NCBI RefSeq assembly: GCF_004000435.1
Contig: NZ_RBVZ01000005.1
Span: forward strand, 1-64,000
Length of the DNA stretch: 64,000 bases
Source of the DNA: Alexandriicola marinus
Lineage (GTDB): Bacteria; Pseudomonadota; Alphaproteobacteria; Rhodobacterales; Rhodobacteraceae
Direction: 5' to 3'
Part shown: piece after piece, positions 33,183 through 42,282 of the stretch
Layout: every line of letters starts with the position of its first letter
Position numbering within the stretch: the first letter of the stretch is position 1
Notes under the pieces: model-generated
What the model saw: only the letters and a program-made list of their open reading frames with translations
The model's database searches: none
Told to the model about the DNA's origin: nothing
Translations under genes and position numbers: made by a program

Positions 33183-33226
33183 GCCCGCCCCCGCCTGACC
33201 GGTCGGGGCGGGCGTTTGTCTTGTCT
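33183..33226 (+). terminator. rho-independent terminator after the VPLPA-CTERM gene
   Basis: GCCCGCCCC (33183-33191) pairs with GGGGCGGGC (33205-33213), and a T-rich tail (GTTTGTCTTGTCTT) follows. It lies 24 bases after the stop of the VPLPA-CTERM gene and about 175 bases before soxD, so soxDAG need a promoter of their own in that gap. Confidence 0.7.
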
Positions 33227-33402
33227 TCCCGGGTAGCGGCGCCGGGGCGGGACAGCGCAGGCCTTGCGACATCTTGGACGCGGGCCGCTTTCTGACAAAA
33301 AGTGCCGCAAATCCACTCGCTTCCACCCCCTCAATCCGTATGAATGGCCCTCGAACCGGCGCGCGGTCATCTGCGCGCGCCTTGCATTCTGGACGCTGCC
33401 TC

Positions 33403-33732
33403 ATGCTGACACTTCATTGCCCCTATTGCGGGATCGATGCCGACGAGACCGAGCTTGCCCCGGGCGGCGAAGCGCATCTGAGACGCTTTGGACCCGGCTC
33501 CTCGGATGACGATTTCGAGAGCTATCTCTTCGCTCGGGAAAACCCCAAGGGCGTGCATTTCGAACGGTGGCGCCACGCCTATGGCTGCGGCAAGTGGTTC
33601 CATGCCGCCCGGTGTACGGCCACGCTCGAAGTGTTCGGCACCTATCCCGCCCAGACGACAGAGCCGCCGCAGGACATCCGCGACGCGATCAGCGCCAAAC
33701 GCCCCGGCTGGACCTGGAGGACCTTCGCATGA
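33403..33732 (+). CDS. soxD: sarcosine oxidase delta subunit (SoxD)
   Basis: A 109-residue zinc-binding small subunit. Zinc ligands are visible as LHCPYCGIDADETEL (Cys6, Cys9) and later GVHFERWRHAYGCGKWFHAARC. FESYLFARENPKG is a SoxD pattern. The C-terminus is slightly longer than usual (about 95-100). Its stop overlaps the soxA ATG (ATGA at 33729). As SoxD it is a structural subunit of the heterotetramer. Start 33403 was chosen because it begins directly with the Cys motif. Confidence 0.88.
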   Translation: MLTLHCPYCGIDADETELAPGGEAHLRRFGPGSSDDDFESYLFARENPKGVHFERWRHAYGCGKWFHAARCTATLEVFGTYPAQTTEPPQDIRDAISAKRPGWTWRTFA

Positions 33733-36731
33733 GCACCCGTCTTGCCACCGGCGGCCGCCTGATCGACCGGTCGAAAAGCGTCACCTTCCGCTTCAACGGC
33801 AAGCGGCTTCGCGGGTTTCAGGGCGACACGCTGGCCTCGGCGCTCTTGGCCAACGACCAGATGATGATGGGCCGGTCCTTCAAGTATCACCGCCCGCGCG
33901 GGCCCGTGGCCAGCGGCGCGGAAGAACCCAACGCGCTGGTCAACCTCGGTCGTGGCGCCCGGTTCGAGCCCAACCAGCGCGCCACCGTGACCGAGCTGTT
34001 CGACGGGCTTCAGGCCGAAAGCCAGAACCATTGGCCCAGCCTCGAATTCGACGTGGGCGCGATCAACGCGCGGCTGTCGAAATTCCTGCCAGCGGGTTTC
34101 TATTACAAGATGTTCATCCATCCCCGGTCGTTCTGGAAACATATCTATGAGCCGTTCATCCGGCAATCGGCGGGCCTGGGCCGCGCGCCCAAGGGGATGG
34201 ATCCTGACAGCTACGAGCATTTCCACGCCCATGTGGATGTTCTGGTCGTGGGCGGCGGCATCGCAGGGCTGGCCGCCGCGCGGGCGGCAGGCGAGGCGGG
34301 GGCCTCTGTGCTGCTGATCGAACAGACCGCCCATTGGGGGGGACGCGCGGTGGTTGACGGGGCCGAGATCGATGGCAAGCCCGCCGCCGCGTGGGTGGAG
34401 GAGACCATCGCCGCGCTCGATGCCATGGAGACTGTCCGCCTGCGCACCCGCATGATGGGGGCAGGTGTCTATGACCACGGTGCGATCCTTGCCTATGAAC
34501 GGCTGCGCGATCATTGCCCCGATGAGCCTGGACCGCGCCACAGGCTGTGGCAGGTGCGGGCGCGCAGGGTCATCACGGCCACCGGCGCGATCGAGCGGCC
34601 TTTGTCATTTGCAGGCAATGACATACCCGGCGTTCTTCTGGCGTCTGCCGTGCGGGATTACGCGCTGAATTACGGCACCTCGGTCGGTGACCGGACCGTC
34701 GTTGTCACCAACAACGACGATGCCTATCGCAGCGCGATCTGCCTCAAGGAGGCCGGTCTCGAGGTGCCTGCCGTGATCGACGCGCGGCCGGCACCCGACG
34801 GCGCGCTTGTCCGCCGCGCGCGCGAGCTGGGCATCCGGGTCGAGACCGGAAAGGGCATCGCCAAGGTCCTGGGGTCGCGTCGCGTGACGGGTGTCAAGAT
34901 CTGCGTGCAGGCGGGCGAGGGCGCCCCCATCGAAGAGATCGCCTGCGATGCGGTGGCCATGTCGGGCGGCTGGTCTCCGGTCGTGCACCTGTGGTCCCAT
35001 TGCGGCGGCAAGCTGATCTGGGACGAGGCGCTGGCGATGTTCCGTCCCGATCCCGAACGGGGCCCGACCGATCAGAAAGGCGAGGTCTTCGTCCTGCCTG
35101 CAGGCACGGCCAATGGCCTGTTGCGCAGCGATGCGGCACTGGCGGATGCCCATGCCGCCGGGGCGCGCGCGGCGGGCGCCCCGGATTCTGGCACCGCGCC
35201 TCGCGGCGCCGATGCCGACGAGGCGCCGATTGCGCCGGTCTGGATGATGCCGCAGGGCGCCGCGATCAGCCTGCGCGAAAAGATGTGGCTGGATTTCCAG
35301 AACGACGTGAAAGTCTCGGACGTTCAGCTTGCCGCCCGCGAGGGCTATGAAAGCGTCGAACATGCCAAGCGCTACACCACGCTCGGCATGGCGACGGATC
35401 AGGGTAAACTCAGCAATATCAACGGCCTCGCCATTCTTTCCGATGCCTTGGGCGCGCCGATCCCGGACGTGGGCACCACGACCTTCCGCCCGCCCTATAC
35501 GCCGATATCTCTGGCCTCGATCGCGGGTGCCGCGAAGGGAGAGTTGTTCCAGCCGATCCGCAAGACGCCGATGCATGACTGGCACGATGCCCATGGCGCC
35601 GATTGGGAGCCCGTGGGCCATTGGCGCCGGCCCTATGCCTTCGTCCGGGACGGCGAAAAGGTCGCTGATGCGGTTCAGCGCGAGGTAAAGAACACACGCG
35701 AAGCCCTTGGTTTGCTTGACGCATCCACACTGGGAAAGATCGTCGTGAAAGGCCCGGATGCGGGCCGCTTCATGGACATGATGTATACCAACATGATGTC
35801 GACGCTGGCGCCCGGCAAATGCCGCTATGGCCTGATGTGTTCGGAAAACGGCTTCCTGATGGATGACGGCGTTGTGGCCCGGCTCGATGACGACACGTGG
35901 CTGTGCCACACCACGACGGGCGGGGCGGATCGTATCCATGCCCATATGGAGGAGTGGCTTCAGACCGAATGGTGGGACTGGAAGGTCTATGTCGCCAACG
36001 TGACCGAGCAATATGCGCAGGTGGGCATCGTCGGTCCGAACGCGCGTAAGGTTCTGGAAAAGCTGGGCAGTTCGATTGACCTGTCGAAAGAGGCGCTGCC
36101 TTTCATGCATTGGGCCGAGGGGGATATCGGCGGGGTCCGGGCGCGGGTCTTCCGGATCTCGTTCTCGGGCGAGCTGAGCTACGAGGTGGCTGTGCCCGCC
36201 TCCGATGGCCTTGCCTTCTGGGAGGCGCTGATCGAGGCCGGCGCGGAGTTCGGCGCGATGCCCTATGGCACCGAGGCGCTCCATATCATGCGGGCCGAAA
36301 AGGGCTTTATCATGATCGGGGACGAAACCGACGGGACCGTGATCCCGCAGGATCTGGGGCTGAACTGGGCAATCTCGAAGAAGAAGGACGACTTTATCGG
36401 GAAGCGGGGCCAGCAGCGCACCCATCTGACCGATCCCGACCGCTGGAAACTCGTGGGGCTCGAGACGCTCGACGGGTCGGTCCTGCCCGATGGCGCCTAT
36501 GCGGTGGCGCCCGGCACGAATGCCAATGGCCAGAAGAACACGCAGGGCCGCGTCACCTCGACCTACATGTCGCCGACGCTTGGCAAGGGGGTCGCGATGG
36601 GGCTGGTCCACAAGGGGCCGGAGCGGATGGGCGAGGTCATCGAATTCCCGATGCTCGATGGCACCTCCGTCAAGGCCCGGATCGTCGATCAGGTCTTCTA
36701 TGACAAGGATGGGGAAAAGCAGAATGTCTGA
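33729..36731 (+). CDS. soxA: sarcosine oxidase alpha subunit (SoxA)
   Basis: A 1000-residue subunit, the usual length. The N-terminus TFRFNGKRLRGFQGDTLASA is the 2Fe-2S-ferredoxin-like domain typical of SoxA. The dinucleotide domain has VLVVGGGIAGLAAARAAGEA (about 172-191) and a second NAD site near TVVVTNNDDAYRSAIC. The C-terminal half (about 620-1000) is a GcvT-like folate-binding domain, with MHDWHDAHGADWEPVGHWRR at its start. It oxidises sarcosine with SoxB and passes the methylene unit to tetrahydrofolate. It overlaps soxD by 4 bp and soxG by 8 bp. Confidence 0.93.
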   Translation: MSTRLATGGRLIDRSKSVTFRFNGKRLRGFQGDTLASALLANDQMMMGRSFKYHRPRGPVASGAEEPNALVNLGRGARFEPNQRATVTELFDGLQAESQNHWPSLEFDVGAINARLSKFLPAGFYYKMFIHPRSFWKHIYEPFIRQSAGLGRAPKGMDPDSYEHFHAHVDVLVVGGGIAGLAAARAAGEAGASVLLIEQTAHWGGRAVVDGAEIDGKPAAAWVEETIAALDAMETVRLRTRMMGAGVYDHGAILAYERLRDHCPDEPGPRHRLWQVRARRVITATGAIERPLSFAGNDIPGVLLASAVRDYALNYGTSVGDRTVVVTNNDDAYRSAICLKEAGLEVPAVIDARPAPDGALVRRARELGIRVETGKGIAKVLGSRRVTGVKICVQAGEGAPIEEIACDAVAMSGGWSPVVHLWSHCGGKLIWDEALAMFRPDPERGPTDQKGEVFVLPAGTANGLLRSDAALADAHAAGARAAGAPDSGTAPRGADADEAPIAPVWMMPQGAAISLREKMWLDFQNDVKVSDVQLAAREGYESVEHAKRYTTLGMATDQGKLSNINGLAILSDALGAPIPDVGTTTFRPPYTPISLASIAGAAKGELFQPIRKTPMHDWHDAHGADWEPVGHWRRPYAFVRDGEKVADAVQREVKNTREALGLLDASTLGKIVVKGPDAGRFMDMMYTNMMSTLAPGKCRYGLMCSENGFLMDDGVVARLDDDTWLCHTTTGGADRIHAHMEEWLQTEWWDWKVYVANVTEQYAQVGIVGPNARKVLEKLGSSIDLSKEALPFMHWAEGDIGGVRARVFRISFSGELSYEVAVPASDGLAFWEALIEAGAEFGAMPYGTEALHIMRAEKGFIMIGDETDGTVIPQDLGLNWAISKKKDDFIGKRGQQRTHLTDPDRWKLVGLETLDGSVLPDGAYAVAPGTNANGQKNTQGRVTSTYMSPTLGKGVAMGLVHKGPERMGEVIEFPMLDGTSVKARIVDQVFYDKDGEKQNV

Positions 36732-37266
36732 TATGACAATGTCTTGTGATGCGATCCTCACCCGGCGTGACACGGTCGGAATGATCACGCTGCGGGGCAA
36801 CCTTGGCGGCACGAAATTCAAATCCGCGGTCAAGGCCGCGGTCGGTGTGGTCGTACCCAAAACCAACCGCGTGGCGTTCGAGGGGGACCGCGGCGCCTGC
36901 TGGATGTCGCCCGATGAGGTCTTGCTTGTCCTGCCTCGAGACGATGTGCCAGAGGCGCTTGCCACGATCGGTGCGGCGCTTGAGGGGCAGCATCATCTTG
37001 CGGTCGACGTGTCGGATGCGCGGCATGTCTTTGCGCTGGACGGGCCCGATGCGCGGGAGGTGCTGGCCAAACTCTCTCCGGCCGATCTTGCGCCAAACGC
37101 CTTCGGGCCGGGCGATATCCGGCGCACGCGGCTTGGTCAGGTGGCGGCCGGCCTCTGGATGGCCGAGGACGATGTCGTCACGATCGTCTGCTTCCGGTCG
37201 TTCGGCGACTACCTCGACGCGCTTCTCCGGACTTCGATCGAGGCCGGACCTGTCGGGTTTCACTAG
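36724..37266 (+). CDS. soxG: sarcosine oxidase gamma subunit (SoxG)
   Basis: A 180-residue protein with the SoxG pattern: ITLRGNLGGTKFKSAVKAA, CWMSPDEVLLVLPRD, VSDARHVFALDGPDAREVLAKL and the C-terminal RSFGDYLDALLRTSIEAG. It has a GcvT/YgfZ-like fold. It is the last gene of the sarcosine oxidase unit and starts 8 bp before the soxA stop. Its stop shares bases with the stop of the convergent glycosyltransferase-like gene. No folate gene such as folD or glyA follows within the window. Confidence 0.9.
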   Translation: MSDMTMSCDAILTRRDTVGMITLRGNLGGTKFKSAVKAAVGVVVPKTNRVAFEGDRGACWMSPDEVLLVLPRDDVPEALATIGAALEGQHHLAVDVSDARHVFALDGPDAREVLAKLSPADLAPNAFGPGDIRRTRLGQVAAGLWMAEDDVVTIVCFRSFGDYLDALLRTSIEAGPVGFH

Positions 37267-39383
37267 CTGGCAACGGCCTGCCGCGAGGTCAGCCTTCTGT
37301 AGAGTGCCATCGCGTTTGGCGGCACCACATCGTGCCGCAACACGATCTCAAGATCGCGCAGGGCGGCCTGTTCGGCGCCGCTTTGCGCGTGAAAGACCGC
37401 CCGGCCCAGACGACTCGCCGCGTCGCGGGGCGCGATCTGCACTGCAAGGTCATGGGCGCGGGCCTGCAGATCGGTATCGCCCGATTTGCGCCCGGCGGCA
37501 CAAAGCTTCAGCGGCAGACGGGGCAGAGAGAAGCCCATCTCATGGATCGCGCGTTCAAGATCGGCCCGTTCTCCCTCGCGGTCCCCGGACTGGCCGCGCG
37601 TGATGCCGCGCCATGCGATGAAGGCCGGCGCATCGGGCGACAATTCCGCCGCACGTTCGGCCCCCAGAAGGGCCGTCTCGCGATCTTTCAGCTTGGCGGC
37701 CGCCACAGACAGGCGATGGTGGACCATCGGCTCGTCGGGCGCCGTTTCCGCGATTTCGCGCAAACGGTCGAGCGGGTCCGCCTCGGATTCGATCAGCGCA
37801 TCATAGAGGGCCGCCAAGGACAGGGCGCCCGGCGTTTCCGTGGCCTCCAGCCGTTCCAGACCGGCCTCATGCTGGCGCCTGTGGGGATGCCGGCGCAATT
37901 GCTGGGCCGGGATCGGCCGGATCATCGGGAACCAGTCCCAGAGGATCGGATTGGTCGAGAACAGCTGCGGCGGGTCGCCCTCGGGCGTGGCGCCGATCAC
38001 ACGGCTGATGCCGGGCCTGTCCGACAGCCGCGAGGCGGGGTGCAGCCACAACTGGCGGGCCGCCTCATCGGTGGGGAAGAAATTTGCCTGATCCAGCACG
38101 CCGGCCGAGATCATGGCACTTACGATAGCCGAGACCTGGGGCAGGGAGCCTGCCTGCCAGAAGGCCCGCCGTGCCAGACGGGCCGCGTCTTCGGGGCGGC
38201 CAAGGTCGTGAGCGGCAAGGCTCGCGCAGGCATCGGCCAGTGCCACGTCAGAACTGTAGTGAACCTCGCGATCATCCACATGGGCATGCGCCGCAAGCGC
38301 GCCCTCGCTATCCCCGAGGTCAAGCCGAAGCATCACAAGTCGCGGATATAGATATGAGATATCGAGGCCTTCGCCGATCAGGCGTGAGAGGATCCCTTCG
38401 GCCTCGGTGAGCCTGTCGCGGGCGATCAGCCACGGCTCGGCATGGGCGAGCGATTGCGACAGGTGACCGGTTTCGACAAGGCTCGCGGGCGCGGCGCCCG
38501 ACAGGCGTGTGACCATGTCTTCGTGCGCGGCCTCGATCTCTTCGGGGGTGAGGGCCTGCAAGACATCCTTGTGCCGGATCCCGCCCAGCGTCGCGGCGGT
38601 CGAGGAATATCCGCTGAGCGCGGGTGCCACGATTTCCGAACAGCAGGACATGGCGATCAGCTCGAGCAGATCGCGCTGGCCTTCCGTGAAAGAGGTGGGG
38701 TCATATAGTTCTGTCGCGGGCACGAGGTCGGGATAGCGTGCGCGATACCGGGTGACCGTATCGGGATCGTCCGAGAACAGGATCGGTCGGCGCCCCCCGG
38801 CGACCGCCGCGTCGAGATGTCGGAAATAGATCTCGTCAAAGACGTATTTCTGGGGCCATGGCCGGTTCATCACGCGATGCGAAGAAATCAGGTCGCCGCG
38901 CCGGACGTGATAGCCCAGGGCATCCTCTCCGACAGCTTCCCGGATCGCGGCTGCGGCGTCGCGGATCGCGGGGGCCAGCGGAAACCTGGCCCAAAGGTCG
39001 GCCGCACTCTGGCGGACGGTCTCGGCATCCTCGCCCACGAGACAATCATGCCCGAAGGAGCCGTCGATCAGAAGGATGCCGCCCCCGTCGATGAAGGCGC
39101 GCACGCCGTCGGGTGTCCGGTCGTCAAGCTCGCGCAGGCGGGTGGCATCGGCACGTTCTGCGCCCCAATCTTCGGCGGTGATGAAGTGATCGGCCACGAA
39201 TTCCGGCTCGAAGAACAGCCCGGGGTCGTTGAACACTTGCGCGATGTCGTCGTTTTCATGCCAGCGCACGCGAAACGGCAGATCATGATCCTGTGCAATC
39301 CGCATCGTGTTGAGAAGCGATATCAGCCGCCCGCCCAATCGATCATTGCGAAACGTGACCAGATGGCCTGAAGTCTTGCTCAT
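37263..39383 (-). CDS. fucosyltransferase-like (GT11/GT23-type) domain + TPR-rich C-terminus
   Basis: A 706-residue protein. The N-terminal half has FRNDRLGGRLISLLNTMRIA, YHVRRGDLISSHR (residues 158-170) and PILFSDDPDTV. It also has DLLELIAMSCCSEIVAPALS with GYSSTAATLGG. The H-x-R-R-G-D motif and the later S-x-x-S-x-x-A region are those of fucosyltransferases using GDP-fucose. From about residue 320 on, the chain is alpha-helical with TPR-like repeats (for example VHHRLSVAAAKLKDRETAL and AFIAWRGITRGQSGDREG). No membrane segment or signal peptide is seen, so it is probably cytoplasmic. It is divergent to the GSCFA gene. The acceptor is unknown. Confidence 0.6.
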   Translation of the reverse strand: MSKTSGHLVTFRNDRLGGRLISLLNTMRIAQDHDLPFRVRWHENDDIAQVFNDPGLFFEPEFVADHFITAEDWGAERADATRLRELDDRTPDGVRAFIDGGGILLIDGSFGHDCLVGEDAETVRQSAADLWARFPLAPAIRDAAAAIREAVGEDALGYHVRRGDLISSHRVMNRPWPQKYVFDEIYFRHLDAAVAGGRRPILFSDDPDTVTRYRARYPDLVPATELYDPTSFTEGQRDLLELIAMSCCSEIVAPALSGYSSTAATLGGIRHKDVLQALTPEEIEAAHEDMVTRLSGAAPASLVETGHLSQSLAHAEPWLIARDRLTEAEGILSRLIGEGLDISYLYPRLVMLRLDLGDSEGALAAHAHVDDREVHYSSDVALADACASLAAHDLGRPEDAARLARRAFWQAGSLPQVSAIVSAMISAGVLDQANFFPTDEAARQLWLHPASRLSDRPGISRVIGATPEGDPPQLFSTNPILWDWFPMIRPIPAQQLRRHPHRRQHEAGLERLEATETPGALSLAALYDALIESEADPLDRLREIAETAPDEPMVHHRLSVAAAKLKDRETALLGAERAAELSPDAPAFIAWRGITRGQSGDREGERADLERAIHEMGFSLPRLPLKLCAAGRKSGDTDLQARAHDLAVQIAPRDAASRLGRAVFHAQSGAEQAALRDLEIVLRHDVVPPNAMALYRRLTSRQAVAS

Positions 39384-39562
39384 GTTGTGCCTGCCTGCTC
39401 TGCGCCGTCTTGTGCGGCGGTTGTGGGGATGATCGCCACAGCTGCCGGAAAAGTCAAACAGGGGAGGCGCGCTCCCCTTGAGTGAATACGTTCTTTGCCG
39501 CTAGGGTTGCGTAAACAACGCGCTGTTACAGGCACAATAGCGCAAAAAAACATGAGGCCCGA

Positions 39563-40918
39563 ATGGCACGAGCATCAAATATCGAACGGCTTGGCGCAGC
39601 CGATGCAATGCTGCGCGCGCGTGGTAACGAGTTGCGGAGGTATCCATCGCCAGAGCGCGATGGCGACAGGCTGTATCCGCTCGCCTCGCCCACGGCGAAC
39701 CCCTCTTTCACCATCGAGGAGGATGATACGATCTATGCGATCGGGTCGTGCTTCGCGCGCAATGTCGAAAAGGCGCTGGAAGAGGCGGGCAAGCGCGTCC
39801 TTAGCCGGGAATTCGAACTGGGTCAGGTCGGCGAAAGCCTCGGTGACGCGGCGAATTTCTTCAACAAATACTCGATCCATTCCGTCACCAACGAAATCCG
39901 CTGGGCGCTGGAACGCGAGACCTTCCCCGGCGAGGACATCATCTATCCCATGGGCAAGGGCCGCTATTGCGACCCGCAGTTGGGCATGGCGCGGCTGGAT
40001 TTCACGATGGAGCAGATCCTCGAGTTCCGGCACCGCTACCTCGATGCCGTGGCCAGTGTGGCCGAGGCGGACGTGATCATCCTGACGCTCGGCTATGTCG
40101 AGACGTGGTATGATCGCAAGCTCGACCTCTATCTCAACGTCATTCCGCCGGCGCCCGTCATCCGGGCGGAGCCCGACCGTTTCGAATTCCGCGTCCTGAG
40201 CTATGGCGACGTGCTCGACGGGTTGAACGATCTCTATGCGCTCCTGAACCGGCACCGGACCAAGCCGTTGAAGATGCTGGTGACCGTCAGCCCGGTTCCG
40301 CTGCTGTCGACGTTCCGCGACATGGATATCCTTGTGGCCAACGCCTATTCCAAGTCGGTGCAGCGCGCGGCGCTGGATGAATTCCTGCTCGACAAACAGG
40401 GCGTCGATTACTTTCCCTCCTATGAATTCGTGACCCTGTCGAACCCGACCATCGCCTGGTCACGCAACGATTTCCGCCACGTCTCGTCCGATGTGGTCAA
40501 GCGGATCATGTCGAATGTCATCACCCGTTATATCGGTGGCGACGCCGCGGCACCGCTGACCGCGGAGAACGAGATCACGAAGGATGGGCTCGTGTCCTCG
40601 CTCAAGCTGTTGCACAAACTTGAAAAGTTCGATGACGTTCTGGTCATGGTCGAACAGCATCGCGATCTTGCCGACAGCAGCGAAGATGTCCTGATGCTCG
40701 AGGCGACGGCGGCGCGCAGGCTCGACGATCTCGACCATTCCTTTGCGGCGTTGCGCAAGGCAAGCGTCGTTGCGCCCAAGAAACCACAGGCCCTTGAACG
40801 GATGATCATGCTGTGCCGCCCGATGCGCCGCAAGGATGACGCGCGCGAATTGCTGGGGATGCATGAAAAGTCATTCCCGGGCCGCGCGGATTTCCGTGAA
40901 AAGGTGACATGGATCTGA
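39563..40918 (+). CDS. GSCFA domain protein
   Basis: A 451-residue protein with the family-defining GSCFA motif at residues 61-65 (IYAIGSCFARNVEKAL). FNKYSIHSVTNEIRWAL, VIILTLGYVETWYD, VTVSPVPLLSTF and the C-terminal FPSYEFVTL then NDFRHVSSDVV are conserved across the family. The fold is SGNH-hydrolase-like, so an esterase or acyltransferase role on a glycan is plausible. The last about 110 residues (VSSLKLLHKLEKFDDVLVMV onwards) are helical and repeat-like, as in the divergent glycosyltransferase-like protein. The two genes share a 180-bp promoter region and probably act on the same surface polysaccharide. Confidence 0.8.
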   Translation: MARASNIERLGAADAMLRARGNELRRYPSPERDGDRLYPLASPTANPSFTIEEDDTIYAIGSCFARNVEKALEEAGKRVLSREFELGQVGESLGDAANFFNKYSIHSVTNEIRWALERETFPGEDIIYPMGKGRYCDPQLGMARLDFTMEQILEFRHRYLDAVASVAEADVIILTLGYVETWYDRKLDLYLNVIPPAPVIRAEPDRFEFRVLSYGDVLDGLNDLYALLNRHRTKPLKMLVTVSPVPLLSTFRDMDILVANAYSKSVQRAALDEFLLDKQGVDYFPSYEFVTLSNPTIAWSRNDFRHVSSDVVKRIMSNVITRYIGGDAAAPLTAENEITKDGLVSSLKLLHKLEKFDDVLVMVEQHRDLADSSEDVLMLEATAARRLDDLDHSFAALRKASVVAPKKPQALERMIMLCRPMRRKDDARELLGMHEKSFPGRADFREKVTWI

Positions 40919-40961
40919 CGGGTATCGCGTCAGGCAGGGCCGCATTTCCGCGGCTTGCCTA

Positions 40962-40990
40962 TTGACGTTGCAGGCCCGAGGGCTTTGTTA
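40962..40990 (+). promoter_or_regulatory. candidate promoter of sodB
   Basis: TTGACG (40962-40967) and TTGTTA (40985-40990) are separated by exactly 17 bases, 40 bases before the sodB start. A GAGGGG ribosome-binding site follows. The -35 match is good and the -10 match moderate. No clear operator sequence was seen. Confidence 0.5.
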
Positions 40991-41029
40991 GGGGGTATCT
41001 GAAACACCCGAAGACAAAGAGGGGCTCTC

Positions 41030-41629
41030 ATGGCTTTCGACCTTCCCGACCTTCCCTATGCCCACGACGCGCTGGCCTCCAAGGGCATGTCCCAGGAGAC
41101 GCTCGAATACCATCACGACCTGCATCACAAGGCCTATGTCGACAACGGCAACAAGCTGATCGCGGGAACCGAGTGGGAGGGCAAGTCTCTCGAAGAGATC
41201 ATCACCGGCACCTACGACGCCAATGCCGTCGCGCAGAACGGCATCTTCAACAACATCTCCCAGCTGTGGAACCACAACCAGTTCTGGGAAATGATGGGCC
41301 CCGGCGACAGCAAGATGCCGGGCGAACTGGAAGCCGCGCTGACCGAAAGCTTCGGCTCGGTCGATGAGTTCAAGTCGCAATTCTCCGCCGCGGGCGCCGG
41401 CCAGTTCGGCTCCGGCTGGGCATGGCTCGTCAAGGACAGCGACGGCGCGCTCAAGGTCACCAAGACCGAGAACGGCGTGAACCCGCTGTGCTTTGGCCAG
41501 ACCGCGCTTCTGGGCTGCGACGTGTGGGAGCATTCCTACTATATCGACTTCCGCAACAAGCGTCCGGCCTACCTGACGAACTTCCTCGACAATCTCGTCA
41601 ACTGGGAAGACGTCGCCTCGCGCATGTGA
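41030..41629 (+). CDS. sodB: superoxide dismutase, Fe type (SodB)
   Basis: A 199-residue protein, typical for Fe/Mn superoxide dismutase. The metal ligands are visible: His in EYHHDLHHKAYVDN, His in SQLWNHNQFWEMM, and Asp/His in CDVWEHSYYIDFRNKR. QLWNHNQFWEMM and the Gly/Ala-rich FSAAGAGQFGSGWAWL suggest the iron type. It converts superoxide to O2 and H2O2 in the cytoplasm. It has its own promoter candidate and a strong terminator, so it is monocistronic. Sarcosine oxidase nearby produces H2O2, but no link is implied. Confidence 0.93.
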   Translation: MAFDLPDLPYAHDALASKGMSQETLEYHHDLHHKAYVDNGNKLIAGTEWEGKSLEEIITGTYDANAVAQNGIFNNISQLWNHNQFWEMMGPGDSKMPGELEAALTESFGSVDEFKSQFSAAGAGQFGSGWAWLVKDSDGALKVTKTENGVNPLCFGQTALLGCDVWEHSYYIDFRNKRPAYLTNFLDNLVNWEDVASRM

Positions 41630-41661
41630 TCCTCGCCCGCAACAGCGGGTCCGAATAACGG

Positions 41662-41689
41662 GGGCCGGGCAGAAACGCCCGGCCCTTTT
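41662..41689 (+). terminator. rho-independent terminator of sodB
   Basis: GGGCCGGGC (41662-41670) pairs with GCCCGGCCC (41677-41685) around a six-base loop AGAAAC, followed by TTTT (41686-41689). It begins 33 bases after the sodB stop. Confidence 0.88.
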
Positions 41690-41806
41690 CGTTCGTTAAG
41701 AGCCGGGAACCGGCAAGGCCGGGGCCCAAGGGCCGGTCACCCCGCCGGGTGCGGCCCCGCGATGCGCGTGATGGCGCGGTGTTCCATGTGTCCGGAGCCC
41801 TCGACG

Positions 41807-42124
41807 TCAGGACCAGGCGATTGCCGTGCCAACCAGTACGATGCCCATGCCAGCCAGTTCTCTTGGCGAATAGACCTCTTCGTAGACGAAGAGTGACAGC
41901 CCACCGAGGATGAGAACCTCGGCCCCGAGGATGCCGACATAGATCAGGCCGAGACGCTCCTGACGCAGGGCGAACACCTCGAAGGCGCCGGCCGTCAGGA
42001 GGGCGGCTCCGATCAGGAGAGCGACGCCAACGCTGGGAAAAGCGGCCCAAGATTTCATCGCGACCATGGCCACGCAATAGAACACCGCAGAAACCAATGC
42101 GAGTAGGACAACTGAATTTATCAT
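41807..42124 (-). CDS. small DMT/EamA-like membrane protein (four helices)
   Basis: A 105-residue protein with four predicted helices: MINSVVLLALVSAVFYCVAM, VGVALLIGAALLTAGAFEVF, GLIYVGILGAEVLILGGLSL and the last ELAGMGIVLVGTAIAW. The final GMGIVLVGTAIA resembles the C-terminal helix of small multidrug-resistance and EamA half-transporters, and EVYSPRELAGM precedes it as in those families. It probably works as a dimer. The substrate is unknown. No other DMT half-gene is adjacent on this strand; the next gene (rarD) is divergent and a full-length member of the same superfamily. Confidence 0.55.
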   Translation of the reverse strand: MINSVVLLALVSAVFYCVAMVAMKSWAAFPSVGVALLIGAALLTAGAFEVFALRQERLGLIYVGILGAEVLILGGLSLFVYEEVYSPRELAGMGIVLVGTAIAWS

Positions 42125-42282
42125 TTTCGGAATCTTTGAAAAATATGTCTCATGTTACCGGGCGCGGTGCCACGCGGTCAAATGAATTGGCTTGCACCGC
42201 GGGTCAGGTTATCCAGACCACACGGCGCGCGCGGGATCGATCAGGCATGGCATCCGCCACCGCGCCGCGCTAAGCGGGGATC

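Noticed and set aside
34605-36965. 786-codon open frame on the minus strand opposite soxA
   Set aside because: Antisense to a gene with clear motifs throughout; no recognisable domain and no ribosome-binding site.
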